64,000 nt of DNA from Aliiglaciecola sp. CAU 1673 (GTDB lineage: Bacteria > Pseudomonadota > Gammaproteobacteria > Enterobacterales > Alteromonadaceae). The notes under the pieces were generated by a model. The model was not told where the DNA came from. It worked only from the letters and a program-made list of their open reading frames with translations, and made no database searches. The DNA lies in the NCBI RefSeq assembly GCF_029223185.1, contig NZ_JARHUG010000015.1, positions 1 to 64,000 of the forward strand. The letters are read 5' to 3'. The position numbers and the translations under genes were made by a program. The first letter of the stretch is position 1. Every line of letters starts with the position of its first letter. This document shows, one piece after another, positions 8,310 to 16,789 of the stretch.

Positions 8310-9835
8310 TCCAACTTGCTAAAGCCTTCTCAGAGATAGAAAGCCGCGATACCACTCATGTGGCGGCATTGGATATTGGTTCCAACAGCTTTCATTTGGT
8401 AGTAGCCAGAATTGTAGCAGGCAGCGTGCAGATATTGTTTCGGGTGAAACAACGGGTGCGTTTGGCCGATGGGTTGGACAGCGAAGGGAATCTCGCCGCA
8501 GAAGCCATTGAAAGAGGCATTGAAGCATTGCAGCAGCTTGCTGACAGCTTACGTGGCTTTAATCCCGACTCGGTGCGCATTGTCGCTACCTACACCCTGC
8601 GTAAGGCCCGAAATGCCCATGACTTTATACGTGCCGCCCGCAGAGTACTCCCCTATCCGGTAGAGATTATTGCCGGTGTCGAAGAAGCCCGGTTGATTTA
8701 CCAAGGTGTTGCACACACCACCGAAAATGCGGGTAAACGTCTGGTCATCGACATCGGTGGTGGCAGCACAGAATTTATTATTGGTACCGGCTTCAAACCC
8801 GAGTTGTTGCGCAGCTTACAGATGGGTTGTGTAAGTTTTACCCAGCGTTTCTTTGCCAGTGGCGAATTAAAGAACAAGGCCTTTAACAAGGCCATTACCG
8901 CCGCGCGTCAAGAAATGGAAATGATCGACAAAAAATACCGGCAACTGGGCTGGGATGTGTGTATAGGCACCTCCGGCACAATCAAAACCATTGCCGGCCT
9001 CGCTCAGGAAATCAATTCCAACCTCAAGCCCGGTACCTTTACCCGCAGCGAACTGCAGAAGATGATTGAGATGTGCTGCAAGGCAGAGCATATCAACAAG
9101 CTCAATATCAATGGTCTTAGCGAAGACAGGGTGCCCGTCTTCGCCGCCGGCTTGGCGATCCTCAGCGCCTGTTTCGACAGTCTGGAAATCAAAGAGATGG
9201 AGTTCTCCCAGGCCGCCCTGCGTGAAGGCGTTATCTATGAGATGGAAGAGCGCCTGCAACATCAGGATATTCGCGAACGCACCGCCGAAAGCCTGGCCAT
9301 ACGATACGATGTGGATACCGATCATGCCAAACGGGTGTTACATACCACCCTGCAAATTTACCATCAGGTGGCAGAAGACTGGGACATTAAACATGACGAA
9401 TTGCACAGTCTGTTAGGCTGGGCCGCACTGTTGCATGAGGTGGGTCTGCAAATTAACTCCCGCGGCGTGCAGCGCCATTCCGGCTATATTCTGCAAAACG
9501 CTGAACTGCCAGGCTTTAACCAGGAGCAGCAAAACCTGCTGGCCAGTCTGGTGCGTTTTCATCGCAAGAAGATCAAAAACGCGGAGTTGACGGATTTTTC
9601 CCTATATAAACAGGAGCAGATCCTGCGCCTGATCTGCATCCTGCAATTGGGCGTGATGCTGAATATTAAGCGCCAGGACAATTTTTTGCCGAAAATCAGC
9701 GCCAAGGTGAAGGGGAATACTCTGTCTTTGGAATTTGCTGATGGCTGGCTAGATGAAACACCGCTGGTCAAAGCGGATCTGGATCTGCAAGCAGATATAA
9801 TGCGAGCCTGCGGCCTGAGCCTGAAATTTCGCTAA
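8306..9835 (+). CDS. ppx: Exopolyphosphatase (Ppx/GppA family)
   Basis: The product releases phosphate from polyphosphate ends, or guanosine pentaphosphate if GppA-like. At 509 residues it matches E. coli Ppx (513). The actin-like ATPase fold shows as LDIGSNSFHLVVARI (about 23-37) and DIGGGSTEFIIG (about 149-160). A C-terminal HD-type region, with LLGWAALLHEVG near 367-378 and an HSGY segment after it, follows as in Ppx. It overlaps ppk1 by ATGA, the usual ppk-ppx pairing, which favours Ppx over GppA. Confidence 0.94.
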   Translation: MIQLAKAFSEIESRDTTHVAALDIGSNSFHLVVARIVAGSVQILFRVKQRVRLADGLDSEGNLAAEAIERGIEALQQLADSLRGFNPDSVRIVATYTLRKARNAHDFIRAARRVLPYPVEIIAGVEEARLIYQGVAHTTENAGKRLVIDIGGGSTEFIIGTGFKPELLRSLQMGCVSFTQRFFASGELKNKAFNKAITAARQEMEMIDKKYRQLGWDVCIGTSGTIKTIAGLAQEINSNLKPGTFTRSELQKMIEMCCKAEHINKLNINGLSEDRVPVFAAGLAILSACFDSLEIKEMEFSQAALREGVIYEMEERLQHQDIRERTAESLAIRYDVDTDHAKRVLHTTLQIYHQVAEDWDIKHDELHSLLGWAALLHEVGLQINSRGVQRHSGYILQNAELPGFNQEQQNLLASLVRFHRKKIKNAELTDFSLYKQEQILRLICILQLGVMLNIKRQDNFLPKISAKVKGNTLSLEFADGWLDETPLVKADLDLQADIMRACGLSLKFR

Positions 9836-10112
9836 TGGATTCATGAATTTGTCACCCATTTGGGGCAGCATAGCGGGCTGCTAACGGTCAATCTGACGCC
9901 ATTTGCCTCATTTCTGGCAAGAATTTCGTCAGAATCAAAGACAATAGTGGAAACAATAAAGGGATAGAGGCAGTATATGTATGGAATCAGGTACCGGCCT
10001 TAGCATTCATATACCACGCCACCATCGCCTTTGTTGTAGGTCTGGGGTAGCGTATTTCGGCTGACCGACAACGACAGAACCAAACTAAACGAGAAAACCA
10101 AAGGAAGCATCC

Positions 10113-10385
10113 ATGAACAAGACTGATCTGATCAATCAAATGGCCGAGCGCGCCGACATCTCCAAAGCCACTGCTGGCCGCGTTATCGATGCCATGACTG
10201 GCGCCGTTACTGAAGCCCTGTCTAAAGGCGAAGAAGTTACCATCCTGGGCTTCGGCACATTCAAAATTTCTGAGCGTGCTGCCCGCACTGGCCGCAACCC
10301 ACAAACCGGCGCCGTGATCCAAATCGCAGCCTCCAAAGTGCCTTCATTCAAAGCCGGTAAAGCTCTGAAAGACGCTTGCAACTAA
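10113..10385 (+). CDS. HU family DNA-binding protein
   Basis: The 90-residue nucleoid protein is typical of [13 protein letters not shown] at the start, the [21 protein letters not shown] arm region (about 46-66) and a C-terminal [12 protein letters not shown] bends DNA and compacts the chromosome as a homo- or heterodimer. It is closest in appearance to HU-alpha (HupA), but one sequence cannot settle hupA versus hupB. AAAGGAAG precedes the ATG. It is a single-gene unit with 277 bp of upstream DNA in which I recognise no clear promoter, ended by a strong terminator. Confidence 0.95.
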   Translation: MNKTDLINQMAERADISKATAGRVIDAMTGAVTEALSKGEEVTILGFGTFKISERAARTGRNPQTGAVIQIAASKVPSFKAGKALKDACN

Positions 10386-10406
10386 TCATCAGATTAATTG
10401 CATAAA

Positions 10407-10433
10407 GGGCGCCAAATGGCGCCCTTGTTGTTT
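10407..10433. terminator. Bidirectional terminator between the HU gene and the sugar dehydrogenase gene
   Basis: GGGCGCC (10407-10413), loop AAAT, GGCGCCC (10418-10424), then TTGTTGTTT. The other strand has TTTAT after the hairpin. It lies between convergent genes and probably serves both. Confidence 0.8.
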
Positions 10434-11519
10434 CTAGTGACGGGTTATCGCGAACAACCGGCCATCATCACTCAAAAGATAGATCTCACCTCTTGGCCCC
10501 ACTTCAATATCTCTGAGCCGGGTCGCCAACTCCGTAAACAGACTCTCTTGTGCAGTCACCCTGCCCTTGTCCAGCACCACCCTGCGTACTTCCTGGCTTT
10601 TTAGGGTGGTGGAAAGCAAATCCCCTGTTAACTCGGAAAACATAGCACCACGATAAACCACCAGCGCCGATGGAGCGATAGAGGGCGTCCAATCCACCAG
10701 CGGCTGCTGCATACCAGGATACTCCGTAAAAGGGCTGATTTGCGCGCCGGAATAGTCCTTACCGTAGGTGATCACCGGCCAGCCGTAATTTTTTCCAGCC
10801 TCGATGAGGTTGATCTCATCACCGCCTTTAGGGCCATGTTCATTGGCAAACAGTTGCTTGCGGACCGGATCGAAGGCCAGTCCCTGTGGATTACGATGAC
10901 CCAGGCTATAAAGGCCTGTGGCTCCACCTTCAATAGCAGGGTTGTCAGTAGGTAGACTGCCATCATCCATCAGCCTGATCATTTTCCCCAGATGATTGGA
11001 TGGCACTTGCGCCTGCTCCCGGTAGTCAAAGCCATCGCCGCTGCTCAGTACCAGGCTGTTATCCTGCAAAAACGCCAGCCGCCCGCCATAATGCACCGGC
11101 GTGGCTTTTAAAGGCTCTGCACTGAATAACACTTGTTGTTCTATCAACTTGTTGTCTTTGAGCTTGGCACGCATCAAACGCAATTGATTCCCGTTTTCCT
11201 GGCCATGGGCATAGGTTAGGTACAGCCAACCATTTTCGGCATAATCCGGATGCAGCACCACATCCATCAATCCGCCCTGGCTTTTAAAAAAGACCTCAGG
11301 TACCCCTTGAATCGGCGCGGAAATCTGCCCGTCTTCAACGATGCGTAGCTGTCCCGATTTTTCCGACACCAGAAAACGGCCCTCAGACAAGATAACCACC
11401 GCCCAGGGGAAATGGAGGCCACTAATCACTTCCCTGACTTGATAATCCGGCATGGGTGTTTGCGCCATACCTGGCAGACTCAGGCACAGTGCGCCGATCA
11501 ACCCAATCAGCCTTTTCAT
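10434..11519 (-). CDS. PQQ-dependent soluble sugar dehydrogenase (Asd/YliI type)
   Basis: The secreted periplasmic protein has 361 residues and an N-terminal signal peptide (MKRLIGLIGALCLSLPGMAQ). It shows the six-bladed propeller motifs of soluble aldose sugar dehydrogenases: HFPWAVVIL, GGLMDVVLHPDY, HYGGRLAFL, GHRNPQGLAFDP, NEHGPKGGDEINLIEAGKNYGWP. These enzymes oxidise aldoses with PQQ as cofactor. No PQQ synthesis gene is visible here, so the cofactor may be scavenged. The start at 11519 is preferred over an in-frame codon at 11543 because it gives a clean signal peptide and follows AAGGAG by 10 bp. Confidence 0.88.
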   Translation of the reverse strand: MKRLIGLIGALCLSLPGMAQTPMPDYQVREVISGLHFPWAVVILSEGRFLVSEKSGQLRIVEDGQISAPIQGVPEVFFKSQGGLMDVVLHPDYAENGWLYLTYAHGQENGNQLRLMRAKLKDNKLIEQQVLFSAEPLKATPVHYGGRLAFLQDNSLVLSSGDGFDYREQAQVPSNHLGKMIRLMDDGSLPTDNPAIEGGATGLYSLGHRNPQGLAFDPVRKQLFANEHGPKGGDEINLIEAGKNYGWPVITYGKDYSGAQISPFTEYPGMQQPLVDWTPSIAPSALVVYRGAMFSELTGDLLSTTLKSQEVRRVVLDKGRVTAQESLFTELATRLRDIEVGPRGEIYLLSDDGRLFAITRH

Positions 11520-11622
11520 CACAGATTGTCTCCTTGTCGCCATAGATCACTTCCTCAGTATGCAACGACTCTTAAAAAATTTCCGTATTTCAGTACGTTG
11601 CACTATCCACTACGGATCTACA

Positions 11623-13632
11623 TCAGACCACCCAGCCCAAAGCCTGAGCACGCTCATGAGCAAGCGCGGGGATATCCTGCTCGACAAAGTGACGGTGCAG
11701 CATCATCACACCCAATACATGGTTAAGCAGGGCATCGATCTGCACTTTGTCGGCTGCCGGTGTGCTCTCACTCTCCTGACGGGCCATCAGCGTTTGCACA
11801 AAATCGCTGTCCACCAGACCCGTTTTGGCCAGAGCAGATGGCGAGGCATACTTCTCAAATAAGCCTTTGAGTTTTTTCCACTTTTTATCGTCGGTATGGG
11901 CAGGCGGCGCCATAAAGGCAAACTTCTGACGTTCATATAACACCGTCGGCAAGAGTCCTTTCATGGCCTCTCGCAGCACGTGTTTTTCTTTACTCCCTTT
12001 GATGCGAAGCTGAGGTGGAATGGTGGCGGCAAACTCGGCTAAGTGATGATCCAGGAAGGGCGGACGAGCCTCCATGGAATTGGCCATATCGACCCTGTCT
12101 CCGCCCCAAGTCAGGATCTGTCCTTCGAGCATGGTTTTTATCCACACATACTGGGCTTTATCCAACGGGTGGCGCCCCTCTAAATAGCTATCATCCAACT
12201 TTGCAGCAATCGCAGTTCCTGGCTCATATTCCGCTAATTCATCGCGAATATCCGGGTGCAGCAATTGCCTGGCTAATTCCGAACAGCCCAACCAGGGCTG
12301 CAAACAGCTTGGGGTGAATCCGACCTTGGCATTGATGGCATCGGAGACATATTCATCTTTGGGCAGCATGGCACCTTGGAACAGCTTGTTGGAATCCGCC
12401 AGGGTGCGCTGCCACTCTGCCGCCTGAGCACTGTCCAAACCTTCCATACCATGCAGGAACATGTCTTTTCTGAAAGCCGGATAGCCGGCAAATAGCTCAT
12501 CGGAGCCCTCACCGGTTAACACGACTTTGTATTGGTTGTGGGTGACATGCTGACTCATCATCAGCTTGGCCACCGCCAGCGTGTTATAGATAGTGCGCTC
12601 GGTATGCCACAAGGTACGGGCGAAATTATCGTAAAGCAGGTCAGCATTGAGTTTTAGGATATCCTGCTCGGCACCAGTGGCCCTGGCCATTTCGGTGGCA
12701 ATGGTCGCTTCATCGTATTCGTCATGGTCGAAACCGATGGTGAAGGCGCGAATGGGAAACTGGGAAGCTGAGGAAGCCAGGCCCAAAATTGAACAGGAAT
12801 CGATACCGCCGGAAAGATAACAGCCTACCGGCACATCCGCATTGAGGCGCAGTTGCACTGCTTCCAACAGTTCTCTGCGTACCCCCTCTACGTAGTATTC
12901 ATCGTCATGACGTGGGCGCGCTTCGGGCAAGGGGAAATCCATATCCCAGTATTTATGGGTTTCTATTTTAAAGCGCCCCTGATGACGGGTGATCTTAAGC
13001 ATATGGCCAGGTTCGACCTGATGTATGCCCTTAAAGGCGGTGGTGCCCGGCACCATCACCTGAATCAGTTGATGGAACAGTCCTTTGTTATCAAACTCGG
13101 CCTGTACCTGCGGATGGGCGAGTACGGTTTTGACTTCAGATCCGAATACAATATGGTCATCGGTTTGCGTCCAGTACAAAGGCTTGATACCAAAGCGGTC
13201 TCGCACCAGGTAGAGGCTGTCCTTTGCCTCGTCATACAAGGCAAAGGCAAATTCACCGCGCAAATGGGGTAAGGTTTTTTGCATGCCTAAGCGCAGGTAA
13301 AGATGGGGCACGATTTCTGAATCGGATTTGGTCTCGAAATGCTCGCCCTGCGCAGTTAACTCGGCACGAATACGTTGGTAATCATAAAACTCGCCGTTGT
13401 GGGCGAAGATAAGCTGTCCGCCATGCATAAAAAACGGCTGCCGGCCACGGCTTTCATTCAGGTCGATAATCGATAGCCGGGCATGGCTCATGCCCATACC
13501 GACCCCGGCAGGATTGCAATACCCGTAATTATCAGGTCCCCGGTGGTGCATGATGGCGGCCATATTGACCAGGACTTGCGAGTCAATGTCATTCTGTTTA
13601 CGACTGGCAAAGATACCGGCTATTCCACACAT
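11623..13632 (-). CDS. Glutamine-hydrolysing asparagine synthase-type amidotransferase
   Basis: The 669-residue protein has an N-terminal Ntn glutaminase domain: catalytic Cys2 in MCGIAG, HHRGPD (29-34), SHARLSI (49-55), NGE (79-81) and SDSE (103-106). A synthetase domain follows with the ATP-pyrophosphatase loop SGGIDS (274-279) and LTGEGSDELFAGYP. It is about 115 residues longer than E. coli AsnB. It may make asparagine, or may amidate another carboxylate, as related enzymes do. It has a good ribosome-binding site (AGGAG). It lies 70 bp after the carbamoyltransferase-like gene on the same strand, in a cluster with a symporter and opposite a carbamoylase, which makes a special substrate plausible. 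Confidence 0.85.
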   Translation of the reverse strand: MCGIAGIFASRKQNDIDSQVLVNMAAIMHHRGPDNYGYCNPAGVGMGMSHARLSIIDLNESRGRQPFFMHGGQLIFAHNGEFYDYQRIRAELTAQGEHFETKSDSEIVPHLYLRLGMQKTLPHLRGEFAFALYDEAKDSLYLVRDRFGIKPLYWTQTDDHIVFGSEVKTVLAHPQVQAEFDNKGLFHQLIQVMVPGTTAFKGIHQVEPGHMLKITRHQGRFKIETHKYWDMDFPLPEARPRHDDEYYVEGVRRELLEAVQLRLNADVPVGCYLSGGIDSCSILGLASSASQFPIRAFTIGFDHDEYDEATIATEMARATGAEQDILKLNADLLYDNFARTLWHTERTIYNTLAVAKLMMSQHVTHNQYKVVLTGEGSDELFAGYPAFRKDMFLHGMEGLDSAQAAEWQRTLADSNKLFQGAMLPKDEYVSDAINAKVGFTPSCLQPWLGCSELARQLLHPDIRDELAEYEPGTAIAAKLDDSYLEGRHPLDKAQYVWIKTMLEGQILTWGGDRVDMANSMEARPPFLDHHLAEFAATIPPQLRIKGSKEKHVLREAMKGLLPTVLYERQKFAFMAPPAHTDDKKWKKLKGLFEKYASPSALAKTGLVDSDFVQTLMARQESESTPAADKVQIDALLNHVLGVMMLHRHFVEQDIPALAHERAQALGWVV

Positions 13633-13661
13633 AATAACTCCTATTCAGTTTAAAGCTGCGA

Positions 13662-13680
13662 CGAGGGGCCCTCGCCCCTC
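13662..13680. repeat. GC-rich palindrome between the carbamoyltransferase-like and amidotransferase genes
   Basis: CGAGGGGCCCTCG (13662-13674) is a 13-bp palindrome. An alternative pairing is GAGGGG (13663-13668) with CCCCTC (13675-13680). It sits in the 70-bp gap inside the likely operon and could fold in the mRNA as a partial terminator or processing site. There is no T-run. Confidence 0.5.
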
Positions 13681-13702
13681 ACTCATCACTCCTTACCCTA
13701 AG

Positions 13703-14776
13703 TCAAATCACATCCAACACCCGCTCTGCGCGTCTGACCAGACAGGTTAACAGCGCCATCCGCAGGAACACCGCGCCCCGGGCTTGCGAGAAATACCAGT
13801 TGTGGGATGTGTTATCCAAGCTGGTACTCAGTTCCTCGCCCCTGGCCAGGGGATGCAGGATGATGGCATCGGCCTTCAGCGGCGAATCCTGGTCCAGGCC
13901 ATATCGCTTGCCATATTGTTTAAAGGTATCGCCCTCCCAGGAAATGGCATTGATGTAGACCACATCCGCTTGCGGCAGCACTTCATAGAGGTCGTCACAG
14001 GTCCTGACGTTTAGACCTGCTTCCTCCATTTGTGCCAGTTGCCCCTCACTGAACATCTCTTCGGCATTTTTGTCGTTGATGATGGTGACCCGGCTGAAGC
14101 ACTGCGGAAACACACACAGCAGTTTGAGCAGGCTGCGCACGGTGCGCATTTTCGCCGGCAAGCCGACAATGCAGATATCCAACGGCTGTGGCGGTGTTTC
14201 TTCCACCAGGGAAGGCCGCCATTTAAATATGGTGTACAGATCGGCAAGCGCCTGGGTGGGATGTTCATCGGTGCCGTTGCCAGCATTAATAATGGGAATA
14301 CGCAGGCTGCTCATCATTTCCCGGACAGAGACTTCTTTAGAGTCACGCAGCACTACGCAATCACCGTAGTTATTGAACATTTCGGCCACATCACGCAGCG
14401 ACTCCCCTTTGGCGATACCAGTGGTGGAACGGTCAGTAATCGACATGATGTCCCCCCCCAAACGGTGCCAGGCACTCTCGAAGGACAAGCGGGTGCGGGT
14501 ACTGGGCTCATAAAAGGCCGAGATCAGGATCTGCCCATTCAAAGAAGAGCTAAAACGATCGGGGTTGGCTTCGTATTTAGCAGCCAGACGAAACAGTTGC
14601 AGCAGGGTGTTGCGGTCAAACTGATCAGCCGAGTAAATATGCTGATCGGAGAGCCTAGTCAGATGGTCGCCGTCTTCGACAATGGCCCGAAGCAATTTTT
14701 TAGGATGAGCATCACCGTGCACATCGGGGCGACTACGATCAAACTGGATCACGCGTTCAAGATTGGGATCTACCAT
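13703..14776 (-). CDS. Aspartate carbamoyltransferase-like protein with altered amino-acid site
   Basis: The 357-residue protein is in the ATCase/OTCase superfamily. The carbamoyl-phosphate site is intact: STRTR (92-96), a lysine in GIAKGES (K123, like Lys84 of E. coli PyrB), R144, HPTQ (172-175). R211 matches Arg167. The aspartate-binding pair Arg229/Gln231 (motif TRVQ) is replaced by YINAISW (about Ala277/Ser279), and the conserved HPLPR reads HPLAR (308-312). There is a roughly 40-residue N-terminal extension. The true acceptor may therefore not be aspartate, so I do not call it pyrB. The ATG overlaps the stop of a 40-residue gene and follows AAGGAT. Confidence 0.8.
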   Translation of the reverse strand: MVDPNLERVIQFDRSRPDVHGDAHPKKLLRAIVEDGDHLTRLSDQHIYSADQFDRNTLLQLFRLAAKYEANPDRFSSSLNGQILISAFYEPSTRTRLSFESAWHRLGGDIMSITDRSTTGIAKGESLRDVAEMFNNYGDCVVLRDSKEVSVREMMSSLRIPIINAGNGTDEHPTQALADLYTIFKWRPSLVEETPPQPLDICIVGLPAKMRTVRSLLKLLCVFPQCFSRVTIINDKNAEEMFSEGQLAQMEEAGLNVRTCDDLYEVLPQADVVYINAISWEGDTFKQYGKRYGLDQDSPLKADAIILHPLARGEELSTSLDNTSHNWYFSQARGAVFLRMALLTCLVRRAERVLDVI

Positions 14777-14892
14777 AAAGATTTATCCTTAAGGTCAAGG
14801 GCATAAAATAACAGCAGCACCAGCGGCGCCAGGGCAGTTCCGATAAGAGCTATCCACACCAGTAAGGCGAGTAGAGATTCACTGAGATACAT
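14770..14892 (-). CDS. Small single-span membrane protein, 40 residues
   Basis: This short ORF encodes one strongly hydrophobic segment (about residues 6-32) ending in the charged tail DLKDKSLW. It starts 14 bp inside the 3' end of the symporter gene behind a near-perfect ribosome-binding site (AAGGAGG, 7 bp from the ATG). Its stop codon overlaps the start of the carbamoyltransferase-like gene (ATGGTAG). That coupling on both sides argues strongly for translation. I recognise no family. It may be a small accessory subunit of the symporter, as small membrane proteins accompany some other SSS-family transporters. Confidence 0.75.
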   Translation of the reverse strand: MYLSESLLALLVWIALIGTALAPLVLLLFYALDLKDKSLW

Positions 14893-16309
14893 CTTTGGCC
14901 TCCTTAAACAAGCGCCAGTCGAAGCGCCCAGGCTTCAGCCATAGTCCCAGCAAGCAGACAGCAAAAGACACAAGACAAGAACTGATGGCGGCCACATAAA
15001 AGCCAATTGAAAAATACAGGATAAGACTGCACAGGGTCCCAAGTGCCATGGCCGCTGCGGCGAAACGCCCGGTTAAACCAGGGTGATAAAGCCCAAACAC
15101 GATGGGAAAAATGGTGGACGCCACAAAGGCGCCGGTGAAATTGAGTAGCGCCCCCAAAGTCGCCATCTTGGGCAAGCACAACAACCAGGTCACCACTCCC
15201 AGCCCCACCACAATCCACTTGTTGGCTTTGAGTAGTTCGTCGCTGGCGGCTTTGGGTCTGAGCAAACGCTTGTAACCGTCCTGGGTTAATAAGTCGGAAG
15301 TGGCCGCCAGTAGCGAGTCCATGCTTGATGCCAAAGCCGAAAACACCACTACAAACACAAATACCGCACCGATACTGCCCAGCAATTTGGCCGCCACCAG
15401 CGGCCCCACCATATCCGCACTCGGTGGCACAATGCCCAGACTCATCGCCGACAGAGCAATAAAGCCGGTGACAATAGGAATAGGCAGCCACAGCAGGCCG
15501 GCGGTAAAATAGGCCCGGCGTCCAATACCAGCTTTGAAGGCAAAGGCGCGCGACCACCAGACATTGGAATGAAATATCTCACCAATGCCAAAAAAGATGT
15601 TATTAAACAAAAACATAATAGCGGCGGGAAAGGCCAGATTGAGCAATTCCGGTTGCCACTCACTGACCTTGCTGTGAATTTCGGAAATACCTACCGTATC
15701 GATACAGACCCAGGCAATAATCAGCACCCCGGCCAGGATCAGCAAGGATTGCACAAAATCCGTGGCGATCACCGCTTTGAGCCCCCCCAGCAAGGTGTAG
15801 AGCACACATATCAGTAAAATGGCGCTCATGCCGGTGTGATAATCCAAATCACTTAAGGATGAGAGCAAAATGCCACCGGCCATGCCCAGGCTCACCAACC
15901 AGCCAATGGCATAACACAGAGAAATCAGCATAAACACCCACCAAGCGCTTTTGCCGTAGCGGGTGCGGATAAAATCACCGCTGGTAAAACCATGGGGCAT
16001 CAGTGCTTTAATACGCGCCGCCATGGGCGCAAACAACAACAATCCCAACGCCGCCATGCTGTAACCGACCATCCCCCACACCCCAAACTGATAAGTCAGT
16101 TGCGGCGCCACCAGGGTGGTATTGCTGGTGATCCAGGTGGCCATAGCCGTAGCGGTGGCAAAAGCCAATCCCACATTACGCCCGGCCAGGGCAAAGTCGT
16201 CGATGCTGCGGTTATTGCGTCCCAAAAACCAACCAAATGCGACCCACAAAAGCCCAAAGCCAAGCAAAATAAACATGGCTACAGAGGCGTCTAACTGTGC
16301 CTCAAGCAT
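14879..16309 (-). CDS. Sodium:solute symporter (SSS family)
   Basis: The 476-residue membrane protein has about 12-13 hydrophobic segments. Family features include FALAGRNVGLAFATATAMATW near the N-terminus, TSGDFIRTRYGKSAWW, LLGGLKAVIATDFVQ and FSALASSMDSLLAATSDLL. It would couple substrate uptake to sodium. FGIGEIFHSNVWWSRAFA recalls the urea/ureide-type Dur3 branch, but this is an impression, not a proven subgroup. It overlaps the upstream gene by 8 bp and the downstream small membrane gene by 14 bp, so the block is one operon. With a carbamoylase alongside, an N-carbamoyl or ureido compound is a reasonable substrate guess. Confidence 0.88.
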   Translation of the reverse strand: MLEAQLDASVAMFILLGFGLLWVAFGWFLGRNNRSIDDFALAGRNVGLAFATATAMATWITSNTTLVAPQLTYQFGVWGMVGYSMAALGLLLFAPMAARIKALMPHGFTSGDFIRTRYGKSAWWVFMLISLCYAIGWLVSLGMAGGILLSSLSDLDYHTGMSAILLICVLYTLLGGLKAVIATDFVQSLLILAGVLIIAWVCIDTVGISEIHSKVSEWQPELLNLAFPAAIMFLFNNIFFGIGEIFHSNVWWSRAFAFKAGIGRRAYFTAGLLWLPIPIVTGFIALSAMSLGIVPPSADMVGPLVAAKLLGSIGAVFVFVVVFSALASSMDSLLAATSDLLTQDGYKRLLRPKAASDELLKANKWIVVGLGVVTWLLCLPKMATLGALLNFTGAFVASTIFPIVFGLYHPGLTGRFAAAAMALGTLCSLILYFSIGFYVAAISSCLVSFAVCLLGLWLKPGRFDWRLFKEAKDVSQ

Positions 16310-16712
16310 GGTTTTGCTCCCGCCGTTGGAAGACCAGTAGCAAGGTCAGCAGGAATAAAAATGCCAGCAGGCCAATAAAAAACAGCGCCAGCGCCTGTTC
16401 GAGGGAATGGTGGCTTACTTCAATTTCTGCCAACAGTCTTGGCGGATCAGCGGGATCACGGGACAGAAGCCTTGCCTGGTAGTGACCATCGGCAAAGCCC
16501 GAAAGGGTAGCTTGACGTTGACCTGTGACGTCAACGCGAACCGTCTTTGCAGCATCATCGAGGGAGATGATCTGCAATGTGTCATAACGACCTTCATACT
16601 CTTCAAAGTGCAGCACGAAGTAACCTTCCTGTGACTGCACTTGCTCTGCTGCTCCCCCTTGGGCGAAGCAAAAGAGCAATAACATCAAGGCCCTACAAAG
16701 AGTACCTACCAT
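16302..16712 (-). CDS. Exported protein with C-terminal membrane anchor, unknown function
   Basis: The 136-residue protein has an N-terminal signal segment (about 5-22), a mostly beta-like soluble part (FVLHFEEYEGRYDTLQI..., about 31-95), and one membrane helix near the C-terminus (about 105-128) followed by QRREQNHA. The middle part would face the periplasm. I do not recognise a family. It is the first gene of the minus-strand operon and overlaps the symporter by 8 bp, which suggests a partner role in transport or substrate binding. The 77 bp to the divergent hydrolase gene must hold both promoters. Confidence 0.75.
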   Translation of the reverse strand: MVGTLCRALMLLLFCFAQGGAAEQVQSQEGYFVLHFEEYEGRYDTLQIISLDDAAKTVRVDVTGQRQATLSGFADGHYQARLLSRDPADPPRLLAEIEVSHHSLEQALALFFIGLLAFLFLLTLLLVFQRREQNHA

Positions 16713-16789
16713 GGCACCTCTCCTGTGAGTGGCTTATATACATGCTAACATCTGTACATCCCATAGACAAAAACGCGCGCGGAGGCCCC

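Noticed and set aside
13703-14776. Calling this gene pyrB
   Set aside because: The aspartate-binding residues are not conserved and there is no pyrI beside it.
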